DNA of 64,000 bases, from the NCBI GenBank assembly GCA_002070185.1, contig MWCT01000012.1:1-64000 (forward strand), given 5' to 3'. The stretch comes from a candidate division BRC1 bacterium ADurb.Bin183. GTDB taxonomy: Bacteria; Sumerlaeota; Sumerlaeia; MWCT01. The notes beneath the pieces were generated by a model. The model saw nothing but the letters and a program-made list of their open reading frames with translations. It made no database searches and was not told where the DNA came from. The translations under genes were made by a program, and so were the position numbers. Below are positions 35,667-45,397 of the stretch, piece after piece. Numbering within the stretch: position 1 is the first letter of the stretch; every line of letters starts with the position of its first letter.

Positions 35667-37571
35667 TTATCGCGGTTCGAGTTCGCTGGCGTCGCGGCGC
35701 TCTGCCATGCGAAATTGAATAGCGAACGGCAGGTTGGAGATGTAAGAGCCGCCGTCCGTGCGTATGCCGCGCTGCAGGCGTACCCTGTAATTTGTACCGG
35801 GTTGCAGTTGGACAAATACTCGCAGCACCGACCAACCTGTTTCAGGGTCGTTCACAATTCTGAGTTGCGGCACAGTATCCGGCGAAGGAGAAACATCAAC
35901 ATTATCGTTTGTTAACGTTCGGGGGTCTATGCTCGCATTAAAAAAGAACAACATCGGATGTTGCAAATTAACAAAGGCGTTTTTTTCGCCATTATCCGGA
36001 CTGCTTCCCGTCACGCTTGCCTTGCCTGTTGAAAAGGTGAATGTATAATCTTCCTCCATTTGAATGTTTTGATAATCTCTTGCCGCCGAGCTGATAGTGA
36101 CGGTGTATTGCGTATCAAATGATAAAGGGTTCTTATCTCCGGTTCCGGATAATTCCACATATAAGAGGTCAAAATCGCTGTATCGGCTTTCGCGTCCGCT
36201 ATAGATTCTATAATCCACAGCTGGGCGAATCGAAAAGGCGCGGCGCAGAGAATCGGGGCGCATGTTCTTATTAAATCGGACATAAAGCGGGGTGCGTTTT
36301 TGAATCATAACATCCGTTTGCTCATCGCCCGGATCGGTGTAGATAATCTCCGGCGGCGTCACACGGATCTTGAGCGAGATTTCATCAAGGTTAAATTCTT
36401 CCCCCTGCCTGACTTCCACGCCTTCTCTCGTTTCAGGAACATATCCTTCTGCCTGAGCTAAAACGGTGTATGTGCCGGCTGGCAGTCCGCTTAATGTATA
36501 TTGCCCCGCTGAATCGCTGACGGCAACATGGGATGTTCCGGCGAGGGCGATCGTGGCTCCGCTATGGTCTTCCGCCTCGCTTAAATGCACAAACCCTTTG
36601 ATGCTTCCCTGCTTTGATGATTCGGAGGGGATTTCATCCATGATTATGCCGACATTGATATATTCTAACGTTTTGAGATCCACCTCCTCTTTTTCTCGAA
36701 TCCTAAAAAAAGGGGATACCGCTGTCAGGGTATATTTGCCCGGCGTAATGTTTTCGAAAACGAATTTGCCTTCTGAATCTAAAAGCGCCACTTTTGAGGC
36801 GCCTTCCAGCGCAACAACCACAGTATCAAATCGGTTATCCAGTTTATTTTTGAGGTCGCGCAATTCAACAGTTCCGTAAATTGTTCTGACCTTTGGCGGC
36901 TGCTTAACCATTATCAGTCTTATTGTCGGTATTTGTACCGGGTCGCCGGAGGGGATATTAACGCTTGTGGTTTGGGAGATATAACCCGCTTTGGAAAATT
37001 GGAGGGTGTAAGAGCGCGAAGGGAGATTATAGAACCGATACATTCCTTCCGCATCGCTGACAGTTTTATAATTTGTGCCTTGTATTTGGACAAGCGCCCC
37101 GTCAGATTGTTCTGCGCTATCCAGTTCAATCTTTCCAAAAAGTCCGCCGAGGGATTCACCGGATATATCTGGGGATTTTTCCATAACCATATTAGGCAGT
37201 GTGATGGCGGAGGCGGGTTTTTGCGGCGTTCCTTCAATGGCAAGAGCGCCGAGGGAGATTGGATTATACCCATCCATGCGCGCTTCAATTTGGTAAGTTC
37301 CAAGCGGCACAGACATGATAGTATAACGCCCTTCTTTATCTGTAAAAGCCATCAAAGATTTTCCCGATGCAAAAACAAGAATGCCGGAATGGTCGTCTTT
37401 ATCAGGAAGTTGAATCATGCCATTAATGTTGGTTTTATCCCATTGCTCAACAATGTTTTGGTTATCGGATGCTGGCTGCAGCGGCGCCTGTTCGCCTTTT
37501 TTTTGGCATGACAAAAAAAGAATAAAAACTGTAAGCAACAAGATGAATTCTGATAGTTTTAATATTCTCAT
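35667..37571 (-). CDS. Lipoprotein with four carboxypeptidase-regulatory-like repeats and two Big_5 domains
   Basis: The 634-residue protein begins with a lipoprotein signal (LLTVFILFLSCQKKG, cysteine at about 22). Four beta-sandwich repeats of the CarboxypepD_reg type follow, each ending in a GxYxxxxLPxGxYxxxxxxxGY-like pattern: TDKEGRYTIMSVPLGTYQIE, SDAEGMYRFYNLPSRSYTLQ, DSEGKFVFENITPGKYTLTA and SDSAGQYTLSGLPAGTYTVL. Two Ig-like Big_5 (SbsA-type) domains follow: IIYTDPGDEQTDVMIQKRTP and TGSSPDNGEKNAFVNLQHP. It is probably a surface or periplasmic lipoprotein with a structural role; no enzyme domain was seen. It lies downstream of the NHL-repeat gene with a 163-base gap that contains a 14-bp palindrome. 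Confidence 0.8.
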   Translation of the reverse strand: MRILKLSEFILLLTVFILFLSCQKKGEQAPLQPASDNQNIVEQWDKTNINGMIQLPDKDDHSGILVFASGKSLMAFTDKEGRYTIMSVPLGTYQIEARMDGYNPISLGALAIEGTPQKPASAITLPNMVMEKSPDISGESLGGLFGKIELDSAEQSDGALVQIQGTNYKTVSDAEGMYRFYNLPSRSYTLQFSKAGYISQTTSVNIPSGDPVQIPTIRLIMVKQPPKVRTIYGTVELRDLKNKLDNRFDTVVVALEGASKVALLDSEGKFVFENITPGKYTLTAVSPFFRIREKEEVDLKTLEYINVGIIMDEIPSESSKQGSIKGFVHLSEAEDHSGATIALAGTSHVAVSDSAGQYTLSGLPAGTYTVLAQAEGYVPETREGVEVRQGEEFNLDEISLKIRVTPPEIIYTDPGDEQTDVMIQKRTPLYVRFNKNMRPDSLRRAFSIRPAVDYRIYSGRESRYSDFDLLYVELSGTGDKNPLSFDTQYTVTISSAARDYQNIQMEEDYTFTFSTGKASVTGSSPDNGEKNAFVNLQHPMLFFFNASIDPRTLTNDNVDVSPSPDTVPQLRIVNDPETGWSVLRVFVQLQPGTNYRVRLQRGIRTDGGSYISNLPFAIQFRMAERRDASELEPR

Positions 37572-37691
37572 ACGGTTCCTGTTTTCGTTGAATTATTTTT
37601 CAGTTTTAATAAGTTGGGCATGTTAAATACGTCAAGCCAATAATGGTTCACAGTCTCGCCAAACTTTTTTCACAATATGGTTTTTCATAAA

Positions 37692-37705
37692 ACCAAACGT
37701 TTGGT
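37692..37705. promoter_or_regulatory. Perfect 14-bp palindrome, possible LacI-type operator
   Basis: ACCAAACGTTTGGT is a perfect palindrome centred on CG, like LacI/PurR-family operators. It lies 121 bases upstream of the lipoprotein gene at 35667-37571 and 30 bases downstream of the NHL-protein stop. A short hairpin (TGGTTTTTCATAAAACCA) overlaps its left edge. No regulator gene is nearby, so function is a guess. Confidence 0.35.
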
Positions 37706-37734
37706 GCGGCGGCGGTGTTAATACCGTCTGATAC

Positions 37735-40242
37735 TCATGGTTGCTCCTCAAGAAGTCGAATACACGATGAGGCGCGATCTACAAATAAGACACGTCCCAG
37801 ATTATCCAGAGCAAGCCCGCGCGGGTCGGTATATTCAAACTGCCCAATTGGCTGAGGTCTTATTTGTTTGTATAGTTTGCCGTCGGGCGTATAGAGGACT
37901 ACTCCGCGTTGGTCGGGATCGGATATGTATGCGTTTCCATTTGCCGTAATAACAATGTCAGTCGGGTTTCGGAATTGTCCGTATGAGCGTATCATGTAAT
38001 ATTTATTTTTGCTTGTGACTTTGAACACATAACAGGTTTTGCGTCCCGCATCAAGAACATGGGCTTCTCCATCGGGCGCAAAGGCAACCGCAATCGGGTC
38101 TTCCAGAACTCCTTCTCCAAAACGTTCGATATACCGTCCTTGCAAATCGTATAATTTAACGCGCCGATTGCCTTTATCCACCACAACCATTTCGGATTTA
38201 ATATTAAAATCAACATCCACCGGCTCATTCATCTCATCAACCGGCGTTCCGCTTGAACCAATCGCGCGTAAAAATTCGCCATCGGCATCATAAAATTCCA
38301 CACGGTTTTTTTGTTTATTGCACACGGCAAGCTCGTTTTGCGGCGACCAGGCAATATTAGATATTTCCAGATTTTCGCCCGGGAGGGGATGCAAAAAAAA
38401 TGGGTGGAGGCGCCCATTTTCTCCTATTCGATGTATTCTCCCGATGCCGACATCATTAATATACCCAAACCCTTCGCGAGAAAGCGTCATGTCCTTGCAC
38501 AATAAACTGGATGGCACAAACACCCAGTTGGAAAACGGGCTGTCATGTCCCGATTCATCAACGGCTGTTAGGGCGTAATAACAATCTTCATTAGCAAAAG
38601 GGATCCCATCAGCGGAAGTCGCAGACGATGTAATTTCTTTTATAAAAACGAAGTTTTCCAAATTGCTTCCGGAGCGAAATTTTCGGGCATATAATTTATA
38701 TTTTTCAATCTTTGGGTGGAGCGACGGCTGCCATTGAAACTGAAGTTTTTTTGCTGACTGCCTTTGCCCGAGAAAAAGCAGGGGCGCTGAGGGTGCATTG
38801 CCAGAAGGGATATCGGTTTTAATCTGAATTTTCACCGTTTTAATATCGCTATTTTCATGCTTTTTTGCCGCCTCGCGCCAAAAGGCAAGATTAAAATCAG
38901 GCACGCTCAGCCAGAAGTAATCCGATTGCCCGTTGGCTCGCACGTCAATAAGAAACAATCCGTTTTCGCAAGAAAGTTCAATCTTGCCAAAGGGATTGGG
39001 ATGCAGCCGAAAACCGCGGTCTGTTTCGAACACTGGGGCTTCGCGGTTGGGCAATAACAAAGCGCCTTCATCGTTTGTATATCCCACAAACACCGAATCG
39101 CGGCTGATGCCGTTTTTTTGATTTCTTTGATAAATGCGAACGCGTCCGTTTGATATTGGCTCGTCCAGCCGATCTTTCAAAATCAATTCGTAATAATCGG
39201 CAAGGTCATAAAAATAATCTCCGCAATATCCGCGCGGGCGTCCATATTGCTTGTTTAGAGCCAGCACGCAAATTTCTGAAAAACGGAATTCACCGGAGGG
39301 GCTCCCGACTATCAACGGAGAATGGATATAATGCCAATAAAGCGGCAGTCCATCGGGTCCCGGGACCATATTGTTTGCGTTCTGCACATCGAGTTTGCTA
39401 TGGTCTGCAAGTCCGAGTTTCTCGCAAATGGAAAGGATGATGCCGCCATTCCAACGTTTTGGCAAATCTTTCATGTCTTTTGATGGTTCGATGACAATAG
39501 AACCTTGCGAATCGGCAAGCGCCTGAATTTGCATTCCTTCCAGTTCTTGCGGTGTTTGATAAAAAAATATCCTATCGGCATATATTTGCTCAAGGCATCC
39601 TTCGGGTGCAGAGGGATATTTTGATTCGGATAAAGCTGTGTTCAAGCGGGCAACATGCGCCTGAAGCCAATCAACGGCGCTGAAACTGCCTACAAGGTTC
39701 ATAGATTTATGAAATGCCGCATCCACGCTTTTATGAATAAAAAAACAAAAAGGAAGCGCGTTTGTGCGTATGGATATTTGATTGTTCTTGAAACAGAGGT
39801 CTTGCGCCGCTGGGTCTTTATAAATCAACTCGCCGCTAATCGAGTGTTTCCCCTCCTGCCATAACCAGTTCAAACTGATTTTAACTGATTCATTTGCCTT
39901 TAGCGATGCAACCGGATTTTCTTGAATGCTTTTGCCATCCAGTTTCCAAACAAAAACGGCATTCGGCGATGGGATATTTCCCTGATTAATAACATGCGCC
40001 GTGAATACAGCGGCGACGCCGGGTTCGAGCCAATGATTTCGGGGACGGGGCGCATTGCTTTTAAGCAGAGGAAGACCGTCTTTGATTTCAATTTGTCCAA
40101 TCCATGAAGGGTTTTGAGGTTCTCGCTGTATAAAGGCGATGGATAAATCAGAAGCCTGCGCGAGAGGATCGAGTGCAAACCCGCTGATATATATATTCCC
40201 CAAAAGCAATATACAAATGAAACACAAACTCTTCTGTTTCAT
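37735..40242 (-). CDS. Secreted protein with CARDB-like, fibronectin-like and NHL-repeat domains
   Basis: The protein has about 835 residues from the ATG at 40242, which has AAGGA 8 bases upstream; longer in-frame starts would overlap the Nudix gene. A signal peptide (MKQKSLCFICILLLGNIYIS) is followed by a CARDB-like domain (about 65-135). A middle part of unknown type (about 135-480) follows, then a fibronectin-like domain (about 510-590, APLLFLGQRQSAKKLQFQWQ). The final part is an NHL-type beta-propeller (about 610-835) with repeated units such as NEPVDVDFNIKSEMVVVDKG, DPIAVAFAPDGEAHVLDAGR and NPTDIVITANGNAYISD. NHL propellers usually bind proteins or carbohydrates outside the cell. The ligand is unknown. 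It follows the Nudix gene by 20 bases. Confidence 0.8.
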   Translation of the reverse strand: MKQKSLCFICILLLGNIYISGFALDPLAQASDLSIAFIQREPQNPSWIGQIEIKDGLPLLKSNAPRPRNHWLEPGVAAVFTAHVINQGNIPSPNAVFVWKLDGKSIQENPVASLKANESVKISLNWLWQEGKHSISGELIYKDPAAQDLCFKNNQISIRTNALPFCFFIHKSVDAAFHKSMNLVGSFSAVDWLQAHVARLNTALSESKYPSAPEGCLEQIYADRIFFYQTPQELEGMQIQALADSQGSIVIEPSKDMKDLPKRWNGGIILSICEKLGLADHSKLDVQNANNMVPGPDGLPLYWHYIHSPLIVGSPSGEFRFSEICVLALNKQYGRPRGYCGDYFYDLADYYELILKDRLDEPISNGRVRIYQRNQKNGISRDSVFVGYTNDEGALLLPNREAPVFETDRGFRLHPNPFGKIELSCENGLFLIDVRANGQSDYFWLSVPDFNLAFWREAAKKHENSDIKTVKIQIKTDIPSGNAPSAPLLFLGQRQSAKKLQFQWQPSLHPKIEKYKLYARKFRSGSNLENFVFIKEITSSATSADGIPFANEDCYYALTAVDESGHDSPFSNWVFVPSSLLCKDMTLSREGFGYINDVGIGRIHRIGENGRLHPFFLHPLPGENLEISNIAWSPQNELAVCNKQKNRVEFYDADGEFLRAIGSSGTPVDEMNEPVDVDFNIKSEMVVVDKGNRRVKLYDLQGRYIERFGEGVLEDPIAVAFAPDGEAHVLDAGRKTCYVFKVTSKNKYYMIRSYGQFRNPTDIVITANGNAYISDPDQRGVVLYTPDGKLYKQIRPQPIGQFEYTDPRGLALDNLGRVLFVDRASSCIRLLEEQP

Positions 40243-40261
40243 CAACATCTTCCTTTGACCT

Positions 40262-40723
40262 TCAATAATAAAAACACACGTCATATCCTTTGAGTTTGCC
40301 GTTTTTGTAAATAAATCGTCCTGAGAAAAATGCTTTTTCCTCAAGCCATGGCAAAAATATTCTATCTCCTTCCCACAACGGAAGATTAAGCAATTGCTCG
40401 TCTTCTATCCATTCAAGGCGCCCTTCATTAGAATCAATTAAATTTCCCTCATACTTATAGGCTGTAAAAACAAACGCATACCAGTCGTTTTCACCATCAA
40501 ATTCAGGGAACGTCAAAAGTCCCCGCAGGTGCGGATTTTTTATAATCAAGCCGCTTTCTTCGCGCACCTCGCGGATAACTCCATCTTCTGGGGTCTCCCC
40601 TTTTTCCATTTTTCCGCCCAGACCATTCCACTTATTGGCATGGATATCATTGTTTTTTTTAATGCGATGGAGCATCAATGTTTTTCCGTCTTTTTTGATA
40701 TAACACAACGTTGCAAGTATCAT
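40262..40723 (-). CDS. Nudix hydrolase (MutT/NUDT1-like)
   Basis: The 153-residue protein has a complete Nudix box, G-x5-E-x7-REVREESGL, at residues 37-59. The rest resembles the 8-oxo-dGTP diphosphatase/NUDT1-type branch (NKWNGLGGKMEKGE, and the LTFPEFDGENDWYAFVF strand). It would hydrolyse a nucleoside diphosphate linked to another moiety, perhaps oxidised dNTPs. Its ATG overlaps the stop of the upstream GT-C gene (ATGA), and AAGGAT lies 6 bases before it, so translation is coupled. Its presence between an envelope glycosyltransferase and a secreted protein gene has no obvious functional meaning. Confidence 0.93.
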   Translation of the reverse strand: MILATLCYIKKDGKTLMLHRIKKNNDIHANKWNGLGGKMEKGETPEDGVIREVREESGLIIKNPHLRGLLTFPEFDGENDWYAFVFTAYKYEGNLIDSNEGRLEWIEDEQLLNLPLWEGDRIFLPWLEEKAFFSGRFIYKNGKLKGYDVCFYY

Positions 40724-42153
40724 TTTAATATCCTTTTAAAAACGCGCAGAGTCACGTCTTTGCCTGGAACAAGAAACATAACCTCATACAGGCTGGCACC
40801 TTCTCCCACACTTTTGAAGGAAATCGGCTCGTTTAATTTTTCCAATGTTTCGTCTCCCTTCATATAATGGCTGTTAATAATAATCATGGGGCGATACATG
40901 GCTGCAAGATAATCATACCGGTAAAAAGCCTCTTTAGGCATATTCCTGTGTATCAACCCTGCCGGGTCGAGAAATAAATATTCGGGCAAATAATATCCAA
41001 AAATACCGATTTCATCGGCGAGGATCTTGTTTCCTTTCGGGACTTTTTGCCTGATTTGATTAATCGCCATGATTGATTGATTGTATCGCTCTTGATTGAA
41101 TATGTTCATATCAGGCAATGCCCAAAGCCTCCATAAAAGCAATGCAAGAAATAGCGAGTATAAGACTTTTTCGGGAATTGGTTTCAATAAATATCCGCGC
41201 AGAAAACGAGCGATACCGTATATCCCTGCTCCCATCATAAAAGGGTAAAGCAACCATAAGGTATAATAATACCAGCGATAACTTCCGGGGACGCCTAAAT
41301 ACCAGTAGGCGCCTTGATGAATGACACACCACACAAGAGGCATCCAATATTTTTTGTAAGGGAAAAAAATCAAACCGCCCAGAGCAAAAAACGAAGTCGT
41401 AATGCTGTTTTTGTTTAGGAAAAACTCCTTTAAGGTGCTGAAAAACCCTCGGGCAAAAGAAATCCATCGGTCGGGGCGTATGCCTTGCCTTGCTTTGGCA
41501 TAAAGCGTATTGGGGAAGAAATCCCCGAAATATGATTTGCTGAAAATGAACCATGGTGCAAGAATCAGCAATCCCGGAATCAACGCGCCATACATTATCC
41601 TTTTCTTGCGCAAGAAAAGATATCCGGTTAAGAGCAAATAAAAAAGCATCCCCTCCATCCGGGTCAGGGCATAGAAACATTGGAAAATTGCCGAAGCCGT
41701 CCATTTTTCCTTTTCGTAAAAATACAATGATGCCATGATACAAAAAAAACAAAGAGGCACCTCATTGCCCCAGAGTTGCTTCAACGGAAGAAAAACGAAA
41801 AGCGCCAGACCAGCCGCATAGCCAATTAATTCATTTCCTTTCTGCTTGAAATACAAAAAGCAAAAAATCGCCGCGCCAAATAGCGCAAGCGCATTTATCA
41901 AGCGCAATGACCAGACAGGTGAAATTCCTATTTTGATACATGCCGCTGAGAGAATGGCGAGCAAAGGCGTGGTCGTTCCCAAAACTTTTTCCCCTTCATT
42001 GAAAACAAAACCTTTTCCAGCAGCCAGATTAGCGGCATAACGAAGCGTGATATAAAAATCATCCATATAAACCTGATATGTGGATAAGGCATAACAGGCG
42101 GCAAGTCCAGCAAGGACAGGCATCAAATATTTATTGAGTTTCGGTTGAACCAT
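40720..42153 (-). CDS. Polytopic membrane GT-C glycosyltransferase-like protein
   Basis: The 477-residue protein has about ten or more hydrophobic helices. The first extracellular loop contains YMDDFYITLRYAANLAAGKGFVFN then GEKVLGTTTPL. This D-D pattern is typical of GT-C enzymes related to AftB (GT89) and other polyprenyl-phosphate-sugar transferases, in which the first-loop acidic pair is catalytic. The C-terminal soluble part (about 370-477) is likely periplasmic. It would transfer a sugar to an envelope glycan or lipid; sugar and acceptor are unknown. Its ATG overlaps the cardiolipin synthase stop by one base (TAATG), and its stop overlaps the Nudix start, so cls, this gene and the Nudix gene are tightly coupled. 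Confidence 0.75.
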   Translation of the reverse strand: MVQPKLNKYLMPVLAGLAACYALSTYQVYMDDFYITLRYAANLAAGKGFVFNEGEKVLGTTTPLLAILSAACIKIGISPVWSLRLINALALFGAAIFCFLYFKQKGNELIGYAAGLALFVFLPLKQLWGNEVPLCFFCIMASLYFYEKEKWTASAIFQCFYALTRMEGMLFYLLLTGYLFLRKKRIMYGALIPGLLILAPWFIFSKSYFGDFFPNTLYAKARQGIRPDRWISFARGFFSTLKEFFLNKNSITTSFFALGGLIFFPYKKYWMPLVWCVIHQGAYWYLGVPGSYRWYYYTLWLLYPFMMGAGIYGIARFLRGYLLKPIPEKVLYSLFLALLLWRLWALPDMNIFNQERYNQSIMAINQIRQKVPKGNKILADEIGIFGYYLPEYLFLDPAGLIHRNMPKEAFYRYDYLAAMYRPMIIINSHYMKGDETLEKLNEPISFKSVGEGASLYEVMFLVPGKDVTLRVFKRILK

Positions 42154-43595
42154 TACAATATCGGTGAAAACAACCTACAGGCGTTTTCCGCCGCATGAAT
42201 CCATCCGGGGCGTTTTTTAAATATCGCTCCATTGACCTCTTCTGAATCAGCCAAATCCTGCAAAAATCTGTTCTCAAGTTCGGCGATAAGAACCGGGGAA
42301 TAAATCAAACAATTAACCTCGAAATCAAGATGAAGGCTGCGGATGTTAAAGTTTGCCGTTCCCACAGAGGCGAGCAAGCCATCTGCCAGAATGACTTTGG
42401 CGTGGAACATCCCCTTTCCATATCGCCAGATTCGGACGCCGGCGGCGAGCATTTCTTCCCAGTAGTAACGCGCAGCCAGATAAGGAAGCCATTGATCCGG
42501 CGGCTGCCCTTGCGTGAGAAGCCGAACATCCACTCCCATATTGGCAGCCATGCGAAGTCCGTCTATCATAGTTTCATCAGGGATAAAATATGGCGTGGAA
42601 ATCCAAAGCCGCTGCCTTGCTCGCGCCGCAACGGTGTAATACCATTCTCGGATGGCGTTAACATCCTGATCCGGTCCGCCGGAAATTATCTGCAAGGCAT
42701 AGCCCTGAGATGCCGTTGCATCGGGGAAAGACTCCTCATCCGGCTCAATCTGCTCATGAGAGGCAAAGTTCCAGTCTTCGGCAAACACATAAGCGAGATT
42801 GCCGACGGTTGGTCCCAAAATTTTGAGATGGGTATCCCTCCAGTATCCCAAATTAGGATCTTCACCCAGATACTCTTTTCCGATGTTCATCCCGCCAATA
42901 AAACCGGTTTTGCCGTCCACAACAAGGATTTTGCGGTGGTTTCGCAAATTGACCTGAATGCGGCGGCGAAGGATGTTTATCGGCAGGAAAGGCGCGGCTC
43001 TTCCGCCTGCCTGAATCAGCGGTTCAAGGGTTGATTTGCGAAGTTTGTGCGAACCGATGGCATCATAGAGCAGCCGAACCTTTACGCCTTGTTTTGCTTT
43101 TGCCGCCATGCGTTCAATGAATTGTTTGCCAACGTGATCATTTTGGAATATGTATGATTGAAGATAAATATATTTTTTTGCTGAATCAATTGCCTGATAC
43201 ATCGCGCCGTAAGCGCTGTTTCCCTCATAATATAAAGAAACTTCGTTGCCGGATGTAGCGGGAATATTCGTGAGCTTTGTCATTAACTCTCGGAGCGGAG
43301 ACCAATATTCAGAAAGCGCGCCGGCGGGATATGTGGCGGCGCTTTTGGACAAAGTGGGGCATAATGTGTGGAATCTCCGCCGTTGGCGTTTTTTGCGTTT
43401 CAAAGGACGATGAATGTGATTGTTGCCAAATAAAATAAATGCGATCGCGCCGATAAACGGCAGAAAAATAATAGCAAGACTCCATGCAAGGGCTGATACC
43501 GGCTCCCTTTTTCTTTTCAGCGCAGTCAATACCAATCCCAGGGTTATCAAATAGCCGCATACTGAGATTATTTCCAATAAAAGTTTATTAGACAT
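42153..43595 (-). CDS. cls: Cardiolipin synthase
   Basis: The 480-residue membrane protein has the two N-terminal hydrophobic helices of bacterial cardiolipin synthases (PLDNc region, with ALAWSLAIIFLPFIGAIAFI). Two phospholipase D HxK(x)4D motifs follow: HRKILVVDGKTGFIGGMNIG near residue 220 and FHAKVILADGLLASVGTANFN near 395. It joins two phosphatidylglycerol molecules, or a phosphatidyl group to another lipid. The end WIHAAENACRLFSPIL is ordinary. The gene is the first of the coupled cls/GT-C/Nudix group; its promoter should lie in the 467-base region upstream. AGAAGGG precedes the ATG at a short distance. Confidence 0.94.
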   Translation of the reverse strand: MSNKLLLEIISVCGYLITLGLVLTALKRKREPVSALAWSLAIIFLPFIGAIAFILFGNNHIHRPLKRKKRQRRRFHTLCPTLSKSAATYPAGALSEYWSPLRELMTKLTNIPATSGNEVSLYYEGNSAYGAMYQAIDSAKKYIYLQSYIFQNDHVGKQFIERMAAKAKQGVKVRLLYDAIGSHKLRKSTLEPLIQAGGRAAPFLPINILRRRIQVNLRNHRKILVVDGKTGFIGGMNIGKEYLGEDPNLGYWRDTHLKILGPTVGNLAYVFAEDWNFASHEQIEPDEESFPDATASQGYALQIISGGPDQDVNAIREWYYTVAARARQRLWISTPYFIPDETMIDGLRMAANMGVDVRLLTQGQPPDQWLPYLAARYYWEEMLAAGVRIWRYGKGMFHAKVILADGLLASVGTANFNIRSLHLDFEVNCLIYSPVLIAELENRFLQDLADSEEVNGAIFKKRPGWIHAAENACRLFSPIL

Positions 43596-44062
43596 CAGCC
43601 CTTCTCTTTTCGCTCATGCCGCTATAAACAATAATCGAGTTTTTTTGCGATGGCGTTTTTTTGAATTTGCACATGTGTCAAATATCCGCTGGAATTTGTT
43701 CTCTTCATTCTTTTTTCATTTTGAACACGGGGATGATTCCAATACCGCCATCAGCCCGTTTTTACAAGTATTCCATTATATGTGGAAAAAATTTGTTTGA
43801 CGGATTTGGCGCCGCATAATTTTTGGGATCGCCTGCGAAAAACAAAAAATATCTAAACCGCGATTTTATCAACAATCACAATTGGGGGCAATATTATCGT
43901 CAACGTTTTTTGACGCCCGCTGTGTGATTGCCAATAATAATCTTGGGATTTACGCCACTGTGTCAAGTCCAAAACCGGTTAACGGCAGGGTTTATGAATT
44001 TAAAAGATTAAACAAACCTTCCCAAGCAATTTGTTGGGACCTTTGAAAGATGAAGGGGGCGA
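43596..44062. other. 467-base intergenic region with nested inverted repeats
   Basis: No gene or known RNA is recognised between cls and the GT4 gene. An outer inverted repeat CAATCACA (43873-43880)/TGTGATTG (43923-43930) encloses a hairpin CGTCAA-CGTTTT-TTGACG (43898-43915). The hairpin has no T tract, so it does not look like a terminator. The region probably holds the promoter for the cls group. Confidence 0.4.
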
Positions 44063-45196
44063 TTATTTTGATGTGAGGAGGTTTTGATAAAGGGCTAAAT
44101 ACTGTTCCGCCGTGTTGGCGATATTGAATTTTGAAAGAACCCGCTGACGCCCCGCCGTTCCGAATGCTTTCCGTTTTTCTGGGTTATCGAGGAGATGGCA
44201 GATTTTATCCGATAGCGCGTCCGAATCCCGAGGCGGGACAATAAAACCGCAAACGCCATCTTCAACTATTTCCGGCAATCCTCCGCTGTTTGCGGCGACA
44301 ACAGGCACCTCGCAAGAAAGCGCCTCCGCCGCGGTCAGTCCGAAAGATTCCGTCAGGCTTGGCTGAACCAGTATATCCAAAGATGCGATAAGTCGAGACG
44401 TCAAACCCGCGACATGCCCCAGAAATTTGACGCGTTTATGGAGTCCGAGTTTTTCAACTTCCTCTTCCATTTTTTTGCGCAATGCGCCTTCTCCGACTAT
44501 GATGGCAAGCAATTCAGGGAAATGAATAAATACTTTGGGAAGGGCGTTGATAAAATATTGAATACCTTTCATTTCAATTAGATTGCCCACAAAACCGATC
44601 ATGTTTGTGACGTGCATATCGCAGATATAGTTTCGATAATTTTCTTTTTCATATCGGGTCATGGGGAAATATACGTTTGTATCCACGCCGTTATGAATAC
44701 GCACAACTTTTTGTTCGGGAAGTCCTTCAGCCAGAAGGCATGATTTCACATAATCGCTCACGGCGATGATTGCCTTTGCATGATGGGAGGTGCGAATATA
44801 GCATTTTTTCACAAGGGCTCTTACGGCTTTCCCCCAGTGCGCCCAAGCATGGATGCCATGTTCTGTGGATACAACAACGGGGATAGACGCCTCTTTTGCC
44901 GCCAGACGCCCGACGATATCCGCCCGCACAAGGTTTGTGTGAAGGACATCAAATGGTTCATGGCGCAAGAGTTTTTTCAGGGCTAAATATTTCGGATAGT
45001 CCCAAAAGCCTTTCATCCCAATAAAATAAGTCGGGATTCCCTTGTTGATAAAACTTTCCCTAAGGACGCCGTCTCTGGACAAGGCGGCGCAATAAACCCG
45101 CGCATCTTCATGAGAAGCAAGGTGCGCGGCGATCCGGTTAATTAGCAATCCCGGACCGTCATCTTTATAGGCGTTGAGCAGGTAGAGTATCTTCAA
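44063..45196 (-). CDS. GT4-family glycosyltransferase
   Basis: The 377-residue protein is a GT-B fold glycosyltransferase of family 4. It starts MKILYLLNAYKDDGPG, from a TTG codon at 45196. The fit of this start to the family is the reason for choosing it, and no strong ribosome site precedes it. The middle carries FIGNLIEMKGIQYFINALPK-like wording (FVGNLIEMKGIQYFI) and the sugar-nucleotide EX7E block is ESFGLTAAEALSCEVPVVAA. HTNLVRADIVGRLAA fits the acceptor side. It would add a sugar from a nucleotide donor to a membrane-linked glycan at the cytoplasmic face. The 200-base gap from the divergent pentapeptide/J-domain gene holds its promoter. Confidence 0.9.
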   Translation of the reverse strand: MKILYLLNAYKDDGPGLLINRIAAHLASHEDARVYCAALSRDGVLRESFINKGIPTYFIGMKGFWDYPKYLALKKLLRHEPFDVLHTNLVRADIVGRLAAKEASIPVVVSTEHGIHAWAHWGKAVRALVKKCYIRTSHHAKAIIAVSDYVKSCLLAEGLPEQKVVRIHNGVDTNVYFPMTRYEKENYRNYICDMHVTNMIGFVGNLIEMKGIQYFINALPKVFIHFPELLAIIVGEGALRKKMEEEVEKLGLHKRVKFLGHVAGLTSRLIASLDILVQPSLTESFGLTAAEALSCEVPVVAANSGGLPEIVEDGVCGFIVPPRDSDALSDKICHLLDNPEKRKAFGTAGRQRVLSKFNIANTAEQYLALYQNLLTSK

Positions 45197-45397
45197 AATT
45201 CGGCACCGTTAAGCGGACAATAAAATATGTTAGCCTGATAACATGTCCATTTCTTAGTTGGTATATATTACGTCCCTTTTTCCTAAGTCAATTTTCATTT
45301 TCACCGTCATGAAATTTATTCTTGATTTTACTTCGGCGCGGCATCATTGCTTTCGGTAATTTATTTTGTTGAATAACCCATTAAGAGGGATTTCTTT

